Program-made: the position numbers and the translations under genes
Assembly (NCBI GenBank): GCA_964531735.1
Contig: CAZHGD010000183.1
Coordinates: 1 to 15,022 of the forward strand
Source of the DNA: CAZHGD01 sp964531735
Lineage (GTDB): Bacteria; Armatimonadota; UBA10988
Direction of reading: 5' to 3'
DNA length: 15,022 nt
The notes under the pieces: model-generated
Databases searched by the model: none
The model's input: only the letters and a program-made list of their open reading frames with translations
What the model was told of the DNA's origin: nothing
In this document: positions 7,133-14,916 of the stretch, in pieces
How positions within the stretch are numbered: the first letter of the stretch is position 1
Layout: every line of letters starts with the position of its first letter

Positions 7133-9556
7133 ATGTCGGTAGACGACAGACTGCTACTGGCTGTCGAGCGGCGCAGACGCGACAAGGAGCGCTACTGCCT
7201 GCGCCCACTGGCGTATCTCGATGGACGCCCACCAGCTGACGGGGCGATTCGCAGGGACGATCGCCCGGTCATCAGCGTGTCGGCCTACGCCAACGTGGTG
7301 CGCGGGGTTGGCGCGCTCGTCGTCGGGCGACTGGCGCTCATCAGCTCAGTTGTGCGATCCCAGTTGCCCTGCCGCTATCGCGTTGACGGCAACCTGACCG
7401 AACCGGATCCTGGCCAGGCAATGGAGGTCATCGCGGTTGACAACGCGTTTGGTGGCATAGGCCAAGCTGCGGAGCCAGGCCGTACGCACAGCCTGGCGCA
7501 CCCGACTACCCGCGAAGTGCTACTGCTCTGGCGCCAGGACTTGTATGGCCCGTTCGTGGCGACCATCGCCGCGGGCTATAGCGTCTCGTTCGCGCCGGTG
7601 TCTGAGCTTTCGCTGAGGCCAACCTTGTGGTCAGACGCGCGTCGCTTGGCTGGTTCATGTTATCTGGCCTACGACAATGCGACGAGACCTGATGGCTCGC
7701 ACATCTCGGGTGGGCGCCATATCATTCTCGGACCTGGCTGGGCCAGCATCTGCCAGCACGCTCGCGGCGAGACCGGAGCCGGTACGCCGACCGCAGTCAG
7801 CGGCTTGTCGCCGGGCGCGCAACCGGCGAGGCAGGCGGCGCTTAGCCCACCAGACCGCCTCCCACAGGCGCCGGGCGCAGGATCTCAGCCGACGCGGTCA
7901 GCCGCGCTCCCACCGGCCAGCCCCATAGAGCGCGACCGCCTGCCAGTGGCCCAGCCGGCACCCGCCGGCGAAGTCGGTACCGAAGTCAGGCCGCCCGAGG
8001 CAGCGGCGACAGCTGGTATGCCCACCGATGGCTTGGCGTCGATGCGTGAGCGCCTTCTTCACGAGCGCGAACAGCACTTGGCAGACAGAACGCAGGCCCT
8101 CGAGGCCCTAGAGGAACGTGCCCGGGCCCTCCTCGACGACGCTCAGCAAGTCAGGGAAGGCTTCATGGCCGCGCTGGCCGCGGCGGAGGCGGCTAGCGCC
8201 GAGATGGCCCAGCTCCGACGGACCGCCCAAGACGAGTTCGCGGCATTGCGCGACACGGGCTTGGAGCACCTCGCCCAGGCCGAGAAGGACGCCGCGACCC
8301 TCCGCGCCAACCACACCGTCGTCGAGAACCTGCAGACCATTGCGGCGCACCTCGGGGCCGCCAATGGCCAGCCGACCTCGGCTGCCCCGCCGGCAACGCC
8401 TGAGCCTGCCCAGGCGTACGCCCACGCACCAGCCGCGCCCTACCGGCCGGGCGCCTACACCGTGGGCCGCTCGTCCTCCGGCAGCAAGCCGATGGACGAG
8501 AAGACGTTCTTCGCGCGGTTCCAGAAGCTGGTCGCCGACAGTGGCTTCACCTACGACGAGTTGGATCTGAAGGCCTTCCACCTCAGTGTCAAGTGCGGCG
8601 ACATCACGATTCTGGGCGGGTCGTCAGGCACCGGTAAGTCGTCGTTGCCGCGGCTGTACGCCAAGGCGCTGCTGGGTGACGAGTACGTCACCGAACGCGG
8701 CTGCCTGATGGTCAACGTCAGTCCGACCTGGATGGACCGGCACGACCTGCTCGGCCACATGAACACTCTGGAGCGACGGTTCTACCCGTCAACCACAGGG
8801 CTGTACCAACGGCTGATCTGTGCGCAGGTAGAGCACGACAACAACGAAGACGGCACTGGGCTGCACCTGGTCTGCCTCGATGAGATGAACCTGGCCAAGC
8901 CGGAGCACTACTTCAGCGAGTTCATGCAGCTGGTGGAGCGGCGGCCTGGCGAGGAGCGCGTCCTGCAACTCTTTGACGCCACAGCAGCCGGCGACCAATG
9001 CCCTTACCGTGACTACGCCAAGGTGGACCTGTCGCCGGCCTTGCGCTTTGTGGGTACAGTGAACTACGACGAGACGACGCAGTTGCTGAGCAACCGACTG
9101 CTTGACCGGGCCAATGTGATCGAGTTGCGGGCGGACGGCCAGACAGCGAAGGAGGCCAACGCCGCGCAGGCGCAACCCAACGGTCCGTTGGTGACCCTAG
9201 CCGACTGCCAGCACTGGCGGCACAGACCCAAGCACGACGGGAGTCTTGCCAGACTGCTCCGGGAGACGACTGAACCACTGCGGAAGCTGGGATGTCCAGT
9301 GTCGCCGCGCGTGAGAACCGCAATGGCGCAATTCGTCGGCGCAGCCCAGGATCTGCTGAGCGAGCAGGAGGCAACGGACTTGCAGTTCGCGCAGCGCGTG
9401 GTACCAAAGGCTCGCGCGATCACCAGTGCGCACTGGGAGGCGCTCGAGGAGCTGTGCAAGTTCCTATACACCAACCGCGCGGCGCTGCCTCGGTCGCATG
9501 GCCTGGTTCAGCAGACACGGCTCCGCGATCGACCTCTCTGGCTTCAGGAGAGCTAG
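7133..9556 (+). CDS. McrB-like AAA+ NTPase with unknown N-terminal region and coiled coil
   Basis: An 807-aa protein. Residues 1-215 form a region I do not recognise. About 215-300 is Pro/Ala/Gln-rich. About 304-405 is a heptad-like coiled coil (RERLLHEREQHLADRTQALE and on), and about 410-450 is a second linker. The AAA+ motor follows: Walker A GSSGTGKS (K502), Walker B LVCLDEMN (D583, E584) and the sensor/signature GTVNYDETT (N644, D646), then arginines R655 and R659. The lid segment DLQFAQRVVPKARA matches McrB-type motors that pair with DUF2357 nucleases. Such motors use GTP or ATP to power a nuclease partner. ATG 7133 is preferred over GTG 7127 because GGGGAG lies about 9 bases upstream. 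The nuclease gene follows after 6 bases. Codons such as AGA, CTA and GGA are commoner than in neighbours, suggesting transfer. Confidence 0.85.
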   Translation: MSVDDRLLLAVERRRRDKERYCLRPLAYLDGRPPADGAIRRDDRPVISVSAYANVVRGVGALVVGRLALISSVVRSQLPCRYRVDGNLTEPDPGQAMEVIAVDNAFGGIGQAAEPGRTHSLAHPTTREVLLLWRQDLYGPFVATIAAGYSVSFAPVSELSLRPTLWSDARRLAGSCYLAYDNATRPDGSHISGGRHIILGPGWASICQHARGETGAGTPTAVSGLSPGAQPARQAALSPPDRLPQAPGAGSQPTRSAALPPASPIERDRLPVAQPAPAGEVGTEVRPPEAAATAGMPTDGLASMRERLLHEREQHLADRTQALEALEERARALLDDAQQVREGFMAALAAAEAASAEMAQLRRTAQDEFAALRDTGLEHLAQAEKDAATLRANHTVVENLQTIAAHLGAANGQPTSAAPPATPEPAQAYAHAPAAPYRPGAYTVGRSSSGSKPMDEKTFFARFQKLVADSGFTYDELDLKAFHLSVKCGDITILGGSSGTGKSSLPRLYAKALLGDEYVTERGCLMVNVSPTWMDRHDLLGHMNTLERRFYPSTTGLYQRLICAQVEHDNNEDGTGLHLVCLDEMNLAKPEHYFSEFMQLVERRPGEERVLQLFDATAAGDQCPYRDYAKVDLSPALRFVGTVNYDETTQLLSNRLLDRANVIELRADGQTAKEANAAQAQPNGPLVTLADCQHWRHRPKHDGSLARLLRETTEPLRKLGCPVSPRVRTAMAQFVGAAQDLLSEQEATDLQFAQRVVPKARAITSAHWEALEELCKFLYTNRAALPRSHGLVQQTRLRDRPLWLQES

Positions 9557-9562
9557 CACGAC

Positions 9563-11359
9563 ATGGCTCGACTCGAGGTCATCAGTCTGGCTACGGGCAA
9601 GGTGGTCGACTGGTGCCTCGGACCGGTCGGCCGGTGCCCACAGGTCATGACCGAGCGTGAGTGCATCGGCTTTCGCCTTCTCGCCGACGACCCAAGCCGC
9701 GACCACCGCCTGCTCATCGGCAGCATCCTACTCGACGTTGACCTTGGCGCTGATACTGGCAGGCGCGATAGCTGCGGTTGCTTGCGTTTCGACGATCCAT
9801 ACTGGATCTGGCACCTGACGAAGCCGCCATTCGAGAGTGCGAATGGCGAGACGGTGCTGGCAATCCAGTCGAGGGCACCATCGGCCGGGCCAAGCGGCGC
9901 GTGGCGCACGGATCTCGAGTACACCTTGACTGTTGTGCCCGACAAGGTGAGTGCCGAGGACTATCGGCGGATGGAGCGTGACCTGCAGGCGCTCAGCCAT
10001 AGCCTGCTGCTCGACCTGAACGGCAAGTCGCGTCACGCGCAGGGCCGCGTTCAGTCAGGTCAAGCCCAGGAACTGGACTCCGCTGACCAGACTCTGGCCG
10101 GCATCGAGCGTATACTCGACCGCCTGGAGCCTGTCCTTGCGCAGATCGCGGGCCAAGCCGTCGCGCAGGTGGAGCAAAGGATAGGCGAGACGGCCTACTG
10201 GGGAAGCCGACCGCTATCAGCCAGCGCCCAGCGCCACTTGGCCCGGTCGGGGAATGATCCGGCGCGACTGCCACGGCCGGTACGGCTGCCCGAGCGGTGC
10301 GGCGCGGCGACACACGACGTCACTGAACACCGAACCCTCAAGGCCTTCATCGGGCTACTATGCACTCATGCGGCGGCCTGCGGACGGGCAGTCAGGCGGC
10401 ATCAACAGACGCTAGATTCTGCGGCGGCTGCGCGGAATGTGTCACCCCAAAGAGCTGCAAGGATACGCGACCGCGAGGACCGCGGCGAGAGGGCGCGGCT
10501 GGGCGCCGCCGCCGAACGGGCGCTCCGCGCCCAGGCTAGAACGGAAGCCCTGCTGCGGCTGCCATTCCTCGACGGCGTTGTGGCCTCTGCTGGCGTGCCA
10601 ACGCATGGTGCCTTCCAGCGAGGGGCAGCCTACCAACGCGTGTTCGCCTTGATGCGGGACTACCTTATGGCAGCTGGCCAGTTCCACGACTGTCGCGGCG
10701 ACACTGCGGTCCGCAAGCTAACCTCGCGGCTCTTCGAGCAGTGGAGCTTCCTACACATCGTCAACGCCTTCCGCCCGCATCTGCGCGAGATGAACGGCTG
10801 GTCGGCTTCGCTCGCCTCGGATGTGCGTTCGCTGTATGTGATCGACTTCCGCCGCGGCCTGACATTCGACGGGGTGACTTCCAAAGGGCTCCGGGTGCGC
10901 ATTCGCTATGAGCCCTGGGTGTACCATACGAGCACCATGCCGCCGGGCGAAGGGCTCTTCCAGGAGCATTGTACGGCCTCGCTCAGCCCTGACACTGTAG
11001 TTGAGTGCCTCGACCGCCATGGCCGGACCGTCTACTGCGTGGTCGTGGACTACAAGTACCGCCAGGACATCCGGTGGAGCTGGGACGAGGTGCGCAAGTA
11101 TGAGAAGATCCGCTCCAGTCATACCGGCGACGTTGTCGCGCGCCAACTGTGGCTGGTACATCCCGGCGCGAACGACAGCATTTGCTGTGAGGATGCCTTT
11201 GTGCGGTTTGACGGAAATGGCGCATCGTGTCCACCGAACGAACAACCGCGGTTCGAGCTGACAGTTCGCGTCGGCGGCACAAACGGCGCGTTCGACGCCT
11301 TCGCCCGCGGCACCATCGCCTACCTCGATCGCCACTTCGCGCCCGGCGCGCGCACCTGA
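9563..11359 (+). CDS. McrC-like DUF2357 / PD-(D/E)XK nuclease, partner of the AAA+ gene
   Basis: A 598-aa protein built like DUF2357 proteins. An N-terminal beta-rich region ends in YTLTVVPDKVSAEDYRRM. A helical middle carries TEHRTLKAFI (E255, H256, R257), the counterpart of the ENRFVK-type motif of DUF2357, then an Arg/Ala-rich helical stretch. The C-terminal nuclease domain spans about 355-520, with LSPDTVVE (D477) and VVVDYKYR (D496, K498), the PD...DxK metal-binding core of the PD-(D/E)XK_7 type. The catalytic residues appear intact. These nucleases are McrC analogues activated by an McrB-like motor in type IV restriction or antiviral systems. AGGAG at 9546-9550 overlaps the end of the upstream gene, and only 6 bases separate the two, so they form one unit. 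The target (modified DNA or RNA) cannot be told. Confidence 0.85.
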   Translation: MARLEVISLATGKVVDWCLGPVGRCPQVMTERECIGFRLLADDPSRDHRLLIGSILLDVDLGADTGRRDSCGCLRFDDPYWIWHLTKPPFESANGETVLAIQSRAPSAGPSGAWRTDLEYTLTVVPDKVSAEDYRRMERDLQALSHSLLLDLNGKSRHAQGRVQSGQAQELDSADQTLAGIERILDRLEPVLAQIAGQAVAQVEQRIGETAYWGSRPLSASAQRHLARSGNDPARLPRPVRLPERCGAATHDVTEHRTLKAFIGLLCTHAAACGRAVRRHQQTLDSAAAARNVSPQRAARIRDREDRGERARLGAAAERALRAQARTEALLRLPFLDGVVASAGVPTHGAFQRGAAYQRVFALMRDYLMAAGQFHDCRGDTAVRKLTSRLFEQWSFLHIVNAFRPHLREMNGWSASLASDVRSLYVIDFRRGLTFDGVTSKGLRVRIRYEPWVYHTSTMPPGEGLFQEHCTASLSPDTVVECLDRHGRTVYCVVVDYKYRQDIRWSWDEVRKYEKIRSSHTGDVVARQLWLVHPGANDSICCEDAFVRFDGNGASCPPNEQPRFELTVRVGGTNGAFDAFARGTIAYLDRHFAPGART

Positions 11360-11428
11360 CCGCAACCACGCCCACCACCGTCGCCAGCCGTCGTGGCCCA
11401 ACCGGTAGCGCGCCAAGATCGTGATCAT

Positions 11429-11456
11429 CCCGCGCCTGACGCCCTCAGCGCGCGGG
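11429..11456. other. Strong hairpin between convergent genes (possible transcription end)
   Basis: CCCGCGC-CTGA (11429-11439) pairs with TCAG-GCGCGGG (11445-11448 and 11450-11456) around a 5-base loop, with one bulged C at 11449: an 11-bp GC-rich stem. It lies directly after the stop codon of the minus-strand epimerase and 70 bases past the end of the nuclease gene. It could therefore serve both convergent transcripts. Neither side has a T-tract, so it is not a textbook intrinsic terminator. It may be a pause or mRNA-stabilising structure. Confidence 0.45.
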
Positions 11457-12479
11457 TCACCGCGCCCGGCCGCTCACGTAGTCGTCCATGCGCTGCCAGA
11501 CGGCGCCTGCGTCGGGCCAGACCACATCCTGGGGCAGCGCCGACAGCTCCTGCTCCAGGCCGCGCCGCAACGGCATGAAGTCGGCCTGCTGGAGCCCGGT
11601 CACCCGCAGCACCTTCGAGTTGTCGACGATCCGCTCGAACAGCCGATCGTAGGCAAGCTGGTACCAGGCCCCCTTGGACGAGCCCAGGATGGCCAGGTAG
11701 TCCTCGGTGGTCGCCGGCACCACCTGCAAGCCGATGAGCTCGCGGTAGTACTCCGCGATCTCGCCCCAGGGGCGGTGCTCTGCGGTGGCCAGCGTGAACG
11801 GCTCGCCGTAGGCGGCCGGATTGAGCACCAGCCGGGCCATGAGCTTCGCCACGTCGCCGGCCCAGCTCATCGTGGCCTGCACCGCCAGCGCTTCCTGGGG
11901 CAGCACGACCGGCAACCCCTGCCGCGCCCGGGCCACGACGACCGGCGCTTCCAGCGTCACCAACTGGAATCGGCGTTGCGAGTAGGTGATGGCCGGCCGG
12001 ACGATGGTCCAGTTGCCGCACCCGGAACTGCGCAGGATGTCCTCGCCGCGCGCCTTGGACAGCGCGTAGTCATCGGTGGCCAGGAACTCGGCGTCGCTGG
12101 ACGCATCGAGCAGCCGCGGCGTGTCCTCGGTGATCGGCACCGGGCCCCCGCCGTAGACGCGGTACGACGAGAGGTAGATGTAGTGCTCGGTACTGCGCAG
12201 CAGCAACTCGTGCCGCGCCCTGAACTGCTCCGTCGAGTAGATCATGAAGTCGACGATGGCATCGTACCGGTCGCTCAAGAGCTTCTCGAGCACGCCGATC
12301 TGCTTGGCATCGGCGGTGGTGTGCGACACCCGCGGATGATCGGACTGGACCTGGTCCAGCGAGACCACCGCGACCTCATAGCCCAGCGACGCCAGTTCCG
12401 GCACCACATACACGCCCATGGCCCCGGTGCCGCCCAGCACCAGCACCTTCTTGCCGTTCGCCGGTCGATTACCCGTCAT
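11457..12479 (-). CDS. NAD-dependent epimerase/dehydratase-like protein (atypical/extended SDR)
   Basis: A 340-aa Rossmann-fold protein. After a short tail, KVLVLGGTGAMGVYV (11-25) gives the dinucleotide-binding loop. IYLSSYRVYGG (about 101-111) marks the active-site strand, and DDYALSK supplies the Tyr-x3-Lys pair (Y138, K142). Later segments (WTIVRPAITYSQRR, SWAGDVAKLMARLV, PFTLATAEHRPWGEIAEYYREL) follow the layout of nucleoside-diphosphate-sugar epimerases. The substrate is not identifiable. The protein belongs to the same broad fold as HpnA but is clearly a different subfamily. An AAGGA/GGAG-type ribosome-binding site precedes the ATG. The gene is divergent from the glycosidase and convergent with the nuclease gene, so it is its own transcription unit. 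A role in carbohydrate metabolism alongside the glycosidase is inference. Confidence 0.88.
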   Translation of the reverse strand: MTGNRPANGKKVLVLGGTGAMGVYVVPELASLGYEVAVVSLDQVQSDHPRVSHTTADAKQIGVLEKLLSDRYDAIVDFMIYSTEQFRARHELLLRSTEHYIYLSSYRVYGGGPVPITEDTPRLLDASSDAEFLATDDYALSKARGEDILRSSGCGNWTIVRPAITYSQRRFQLVTLEAPVVVARARQGLPVVLPQEALAVQATMSWAGDVAKLMARLVLNPAAYGEPFTLATAEHRPWGEIAEYYRELIGLQVVPATTEDYLAILGSSKGAWYQLAYDRLFERIVDNSKVLRVTGLQQADFMPLRRGLEQELSALPQDVVWPDAGAVWQRMDDYVSGRAR

Positions 12480-12510
12480 TGCTCCGTCCTTGTCCCGTCA
12501 CGGTCACCCG

Positions 12511-12652
12511 CTAAGCAGCCGCTCGGCGATCCAGTCCGGTCGGGGCGGGGCCTGGTGCCCGCCCGGTCACTGCCCGGTAGGCGCTAGGTGGCCCACAGCC
12601 GGGCGACCCAAGGGTCGCCCCGACGGGACAACGTCACCGGCCGGCTGCTTAG
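12511..12652. repeat. MITE-like element with imperfect terminal inverted repeats
   Basis: CTAAGCAGCCG (12511-12521) has a perfect inverted copy CGGCTGCTTAG (12642-12652). Extending inward, 12511-12547 and the reverse complement of 12616-12652 agree at 29 of 37 positions by hand count. The outermost bases can be read as TA dinucleotides flanking an AGCAGCC...GGCTGCT core, as in IS630/mariner-type insertions. A symmetrical element would show this anyway, and no other target duplication is evident. No coding region lies inside. It sits between two divergent genes, a common place for miniature elements. It could be a MITE or an oversized REP-like unit. Confidence 0.5.
12601..12620. repeat. Perfect 9-bp palindromic hairpin inside the MITE-like element
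   Basis: GGGCGACCC (12601-12609) and GGGTCGCCC (12612-12620) are perfect inverted copies with two A bases between them. The mirrored position in the left arm, about 12541-12565, holds a degenerate version (GGGGCGGGGCC then GCCCGCCCGG), so each arm appears to carry its own palindrome. This kind of GGGGCGACCC palindrome is reminiscent of dispersed intergenic repeats in some high-GC genomes. Confidence 0.6.
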
Positions 12653-12787
12653 TCAGACTCGCGGCACCTGGCGATGGTACTGCACACCGCCGCGCCTGAA
12701 CAGCGCCGGAGTGCCGGCGCGGGCGGCCCGCGCCGTGCGGACTCCACACCCGCCACCCCGCGCCCATCGGTTACCATGGCCCCCACG

Positions 12788-12799
12788 GACTCCGGAGTC
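12788..12799. promoter_or_regulatory. 12-bp perfect palindrome over the glycosidase ribosome-binding site
   Basis: GACTCCGGAGTC is self-complementary and contains the GGAG (12794-12797) that serves as the ribosome-binding site for the ATG at 12806. It could fold to hide that site or act as an operator. With one copy in a GC-rich genome, chance is also possible. Confidence 0.3.
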
Positions 12800-12805
12800 G
12801 TTCCC

Positions 12806-14863
12806 ATGCTCACCACCGTCGCCACGCTCCCCGCGCTGTTGCTCGCGCCCGCGGCCGGTTCGCCCATCGACCGGCAGGCGCTGGTGACGCGGCACAACCT
12901 GACCGACCTGCCGCTCGGCACGCCGCTGCCGTTGGGCAATGGCGAGTTCTGTGGCAGTGTCGATGGGACCGGGTTGCAGACCTTCGCCGGCAACACCATG
13001 GCGCACTGGGGCTGGCATTCGGCGCCGCTGCCCGCGGGCTGGACCGCCGCGCAGGTACCGGCGACCGGCACGTTCCAGCGCGGGCGGAACACCGGCGGCG
13101 ACCAGTTCCCGCCGGGCACCGAGGCGCTGCGGCAGTGGCTGTTCGACAACCCGCATCGGCTCAACCTGGCGCGGCTGCGCCTGCGGCATGGCGATGGGCG
13201 CGAGCTGGCGGCCGGTGAGGTGACCCCACGGGCGCGCACGCTCGACCTCTGGCGCGGTGTGCACACCACCGAGTACACCGTCGCCGGTGAGCTGGTTCGC
13301 GTCGAGACCGTGGTCCATCCGGCGCTCGACGCCGTGGCCGTACGGCTCGAGAGCCGGCTGCTGGCGCGCGGGCAACTACAGGTGGCGCTCGACTGCCCCT
13401 ATGGCTCGCTGGACCAGACCGGCTGGGTCGGCGACTTCGCGCGCGACTGGGCGCACCACACCGCGGTGTCGCGGCCGGCGAGTCGTCGCCTCGAGCTGGC
13501 CCGCCAGGTGGACGACACCCGTTACCAACTGGCGCTGGAGTGGTCGGACGGCGCGGAGTGGGCCCAGACCGGCCCGCACGCCTTCCGCCTGACCGCCAGC
13601 GTGGAGCGGCTGGAGCTGGTCTGCGCCTGCACCGCCGGTCGGCCGCCGGCGCTGCCCGACTTCGCCAGCACGCGCGAGGCCGCGGTGGCCGCGTGGGCCG
13701 CGTTCTGGCGCGGCGGCGGCGCTGTTGACCTGTCGGGCAGCCGCGACCCGCGCTGGCGCGAGCTGGAGCGGCGGGTGGTGCTGTCGCAGTACCACACCGC
13801 GGCGCAGTCGTCGGGGAGCTGGCCGCCGGCCGAGACCGGTCTGCTGGGCCTCGATCCCTGGCGCGGGCAGTTCCATATGGAGATGGTCTGGTGGCACCTG
13901 GCGCATTTCGCGCTGTGGGGCCGCTGGAGCCGCGCCGAGGCGGCGCTCGACTGCTACCGCCGCTTCACGTCGGCGGCGCGGGCGTTGGCCGAGCAACTGG
14001 GCTATCGCGGGCTCAAGTGGCCCAAGTCGGTCGGCCCCGAAGGGCGCAGCGCGCCCTGGGTGGGCAATCAGGTGCTGCTCTGGAAGCAGCCGCACCCCAT
14101 CTTCTTCGCCGAGCTGGAGTACCGTCTGCGGCCGACGCGCGAGACGCTGGAGAAGTGGCGCGAGGTGGTCTGCGGCACCGCCGAGCATCTGGCCGACTAT
14201 CCCACACGCGACGCGGCCAGCGGCGTCTACTCGCTGGTGCCGGCGATGCCACCGAGCGAGCAGGGCATCACGCGCGACACCGTGTTCGACCTGGCCTACT
14301 GGCGCTGGGGCCTGGACACCGCGCAGCGCTGGCGCGAGCGACTCGGCCTGGCGCGCGAGCCGCACTGGGACGAGGTTCGCGCGCACCTGGCACCGCTGCC
14401 GGTGGTCAACGGAGTCTACGTCCATGCGGCCGAGTGGCACGACACCTACACCCAGCGCGCCTGGGAGCACCCGGACCCGGTGGGGGTGCTGGGCATGTTG
14501 CCGCTGGTGGACGGCGTCGATGCGGCCACGGCGCGGCGCACGGTGCGCGCTGTCTGGGAGCGGTGGGACTGGGCCCGCACCTGGGGCTGGGACTGCCCCT
14601 GGATGGCCATGGCCGCGGCGCGCGTGGGCGAGCCGGAGATCGCCATCGAGGCGCTGCTGAAGGACTCGCCGCGCAACCGGTTCGACGAGCGCGGCCTCAA
14701 CGTCGGTGGGCCGTGCCCCTATCTGCCCGGCAACGGCGGTCTGCTCTATGCGGTGGCGCTGATGGCGGCCGGCTGGGACGGCGCGCCGGCTCGCCACGCG
14801 CCAGGCTTCCCGGACAACGGCGACTGGTCGGTGCGCTGTGAGGGCCTCCAGCCGGCGCCGTAG
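12806..14863 (+). CDS. Probable exported six-hairpin glycosidase (GH65/GH95-like)
   Basis: A 685-aa protein. The first 20 residues (MLTTVATLPALLLAPAAGS) look like a short signal peptide. Then comes LPLGNGEFCGSVDGTGLQTF (41-60), the LGNGE/GLQTF opening typical of six-hairpin glycosidases. A beta-sandwich-like N-terminal half (about 60-310) is followed by an alpha-helical barrel with GLDPWRGQFHMEMVWWHLAH (E359 within), WPKSVGPEGRSAPWVGNQ and a late GWDCPWMAMAAARVG. It probably cleaves an oligosaccharide or plant/algal glycan outside the cytoplasm. Linkage and catalytic residues cannot be assigned. ATG 12806 is chosen because it begins the signal peptide and has GGAG 8 bases upstream; ATG 12776 or 12674 would add unconserved residues. 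The divergent epimerase may share its pathway. Confidence 0.82.
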   Translation: MLTTVATLPALLLAPAAGSPIDRQALVTRHNLTDLPLGTPLPLGNGEFCGSVDGTGLQTFAGNTMAHWGWHSAPLPAGWTAAQVPATGTFQRGRNTGGDQFPPGTEALRQWLFDNPHRLNLARLRLRHGDGRELAAGEVTPRARTLDLWRGVHTTEYTVAGELVRVETVVHPALDAVAVRLESRLLARGQLQVALDCPYGSLDQTGWVGDFARDWAHHTAVSRPASRRLELARQVDDTRYQLALEWSDGAEWAQTGPHAFRLTASVERLELVCACTAGRPPALPDFASTREAAVAAWAAFWRGGGAVDLSGSRDPRWRELERRVVLSQYHTAAQSSGSWPPAETGLLGLDPWRGQFHMEMVWWHLAHFALWGRWSRAEAALDCYRRFTSAARALAEQLGYRGLKWPKSVGPEGRSAPWVGNQVLLWKQPHPIFFAELEYRLRPTRETLEKWREVVCGTAEHLADYPTRDAASGVYSLVPAMPPSEQGITRDTVFDLAYWRWGLDTAQRWRERLGLAREPHWDEVRAHLAPLPVVNGVYVHAAEWHDTYTQRAWEHPDPVGVLGMLPLVDGVDAATARRTVRAVWERWDWARTWGWDCPWMAMAAARVGEPEIAIEALLKDSPRNRFDERGLNVGGPCPYLPGNGGLLYAVALMAAGWDGAPARHAPGFPDNGDWSVRCEGLQPAP

Positions 14864-14916
14864 CAGCAGAAGGCGGCGACCGGCGCTCGCCACCAGCGAT
14901 TGCCAGTCATGAGGGT

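Noticed and set aside
11421..12587. 388-aa open frame on the plus strand
   Set aside because: It is the shadow of the minus-strand epimerase, which has a clear Rossmann motif and Tyr-x3-Lys pair.
12674..12805. Upstream extension of the glycosidase to ATG 12674 or 12776
   Set aside because: The added residues are Arg/Ala/Pro-rich, would sit before the signal peptide, and lack a good ribosome-binding site.
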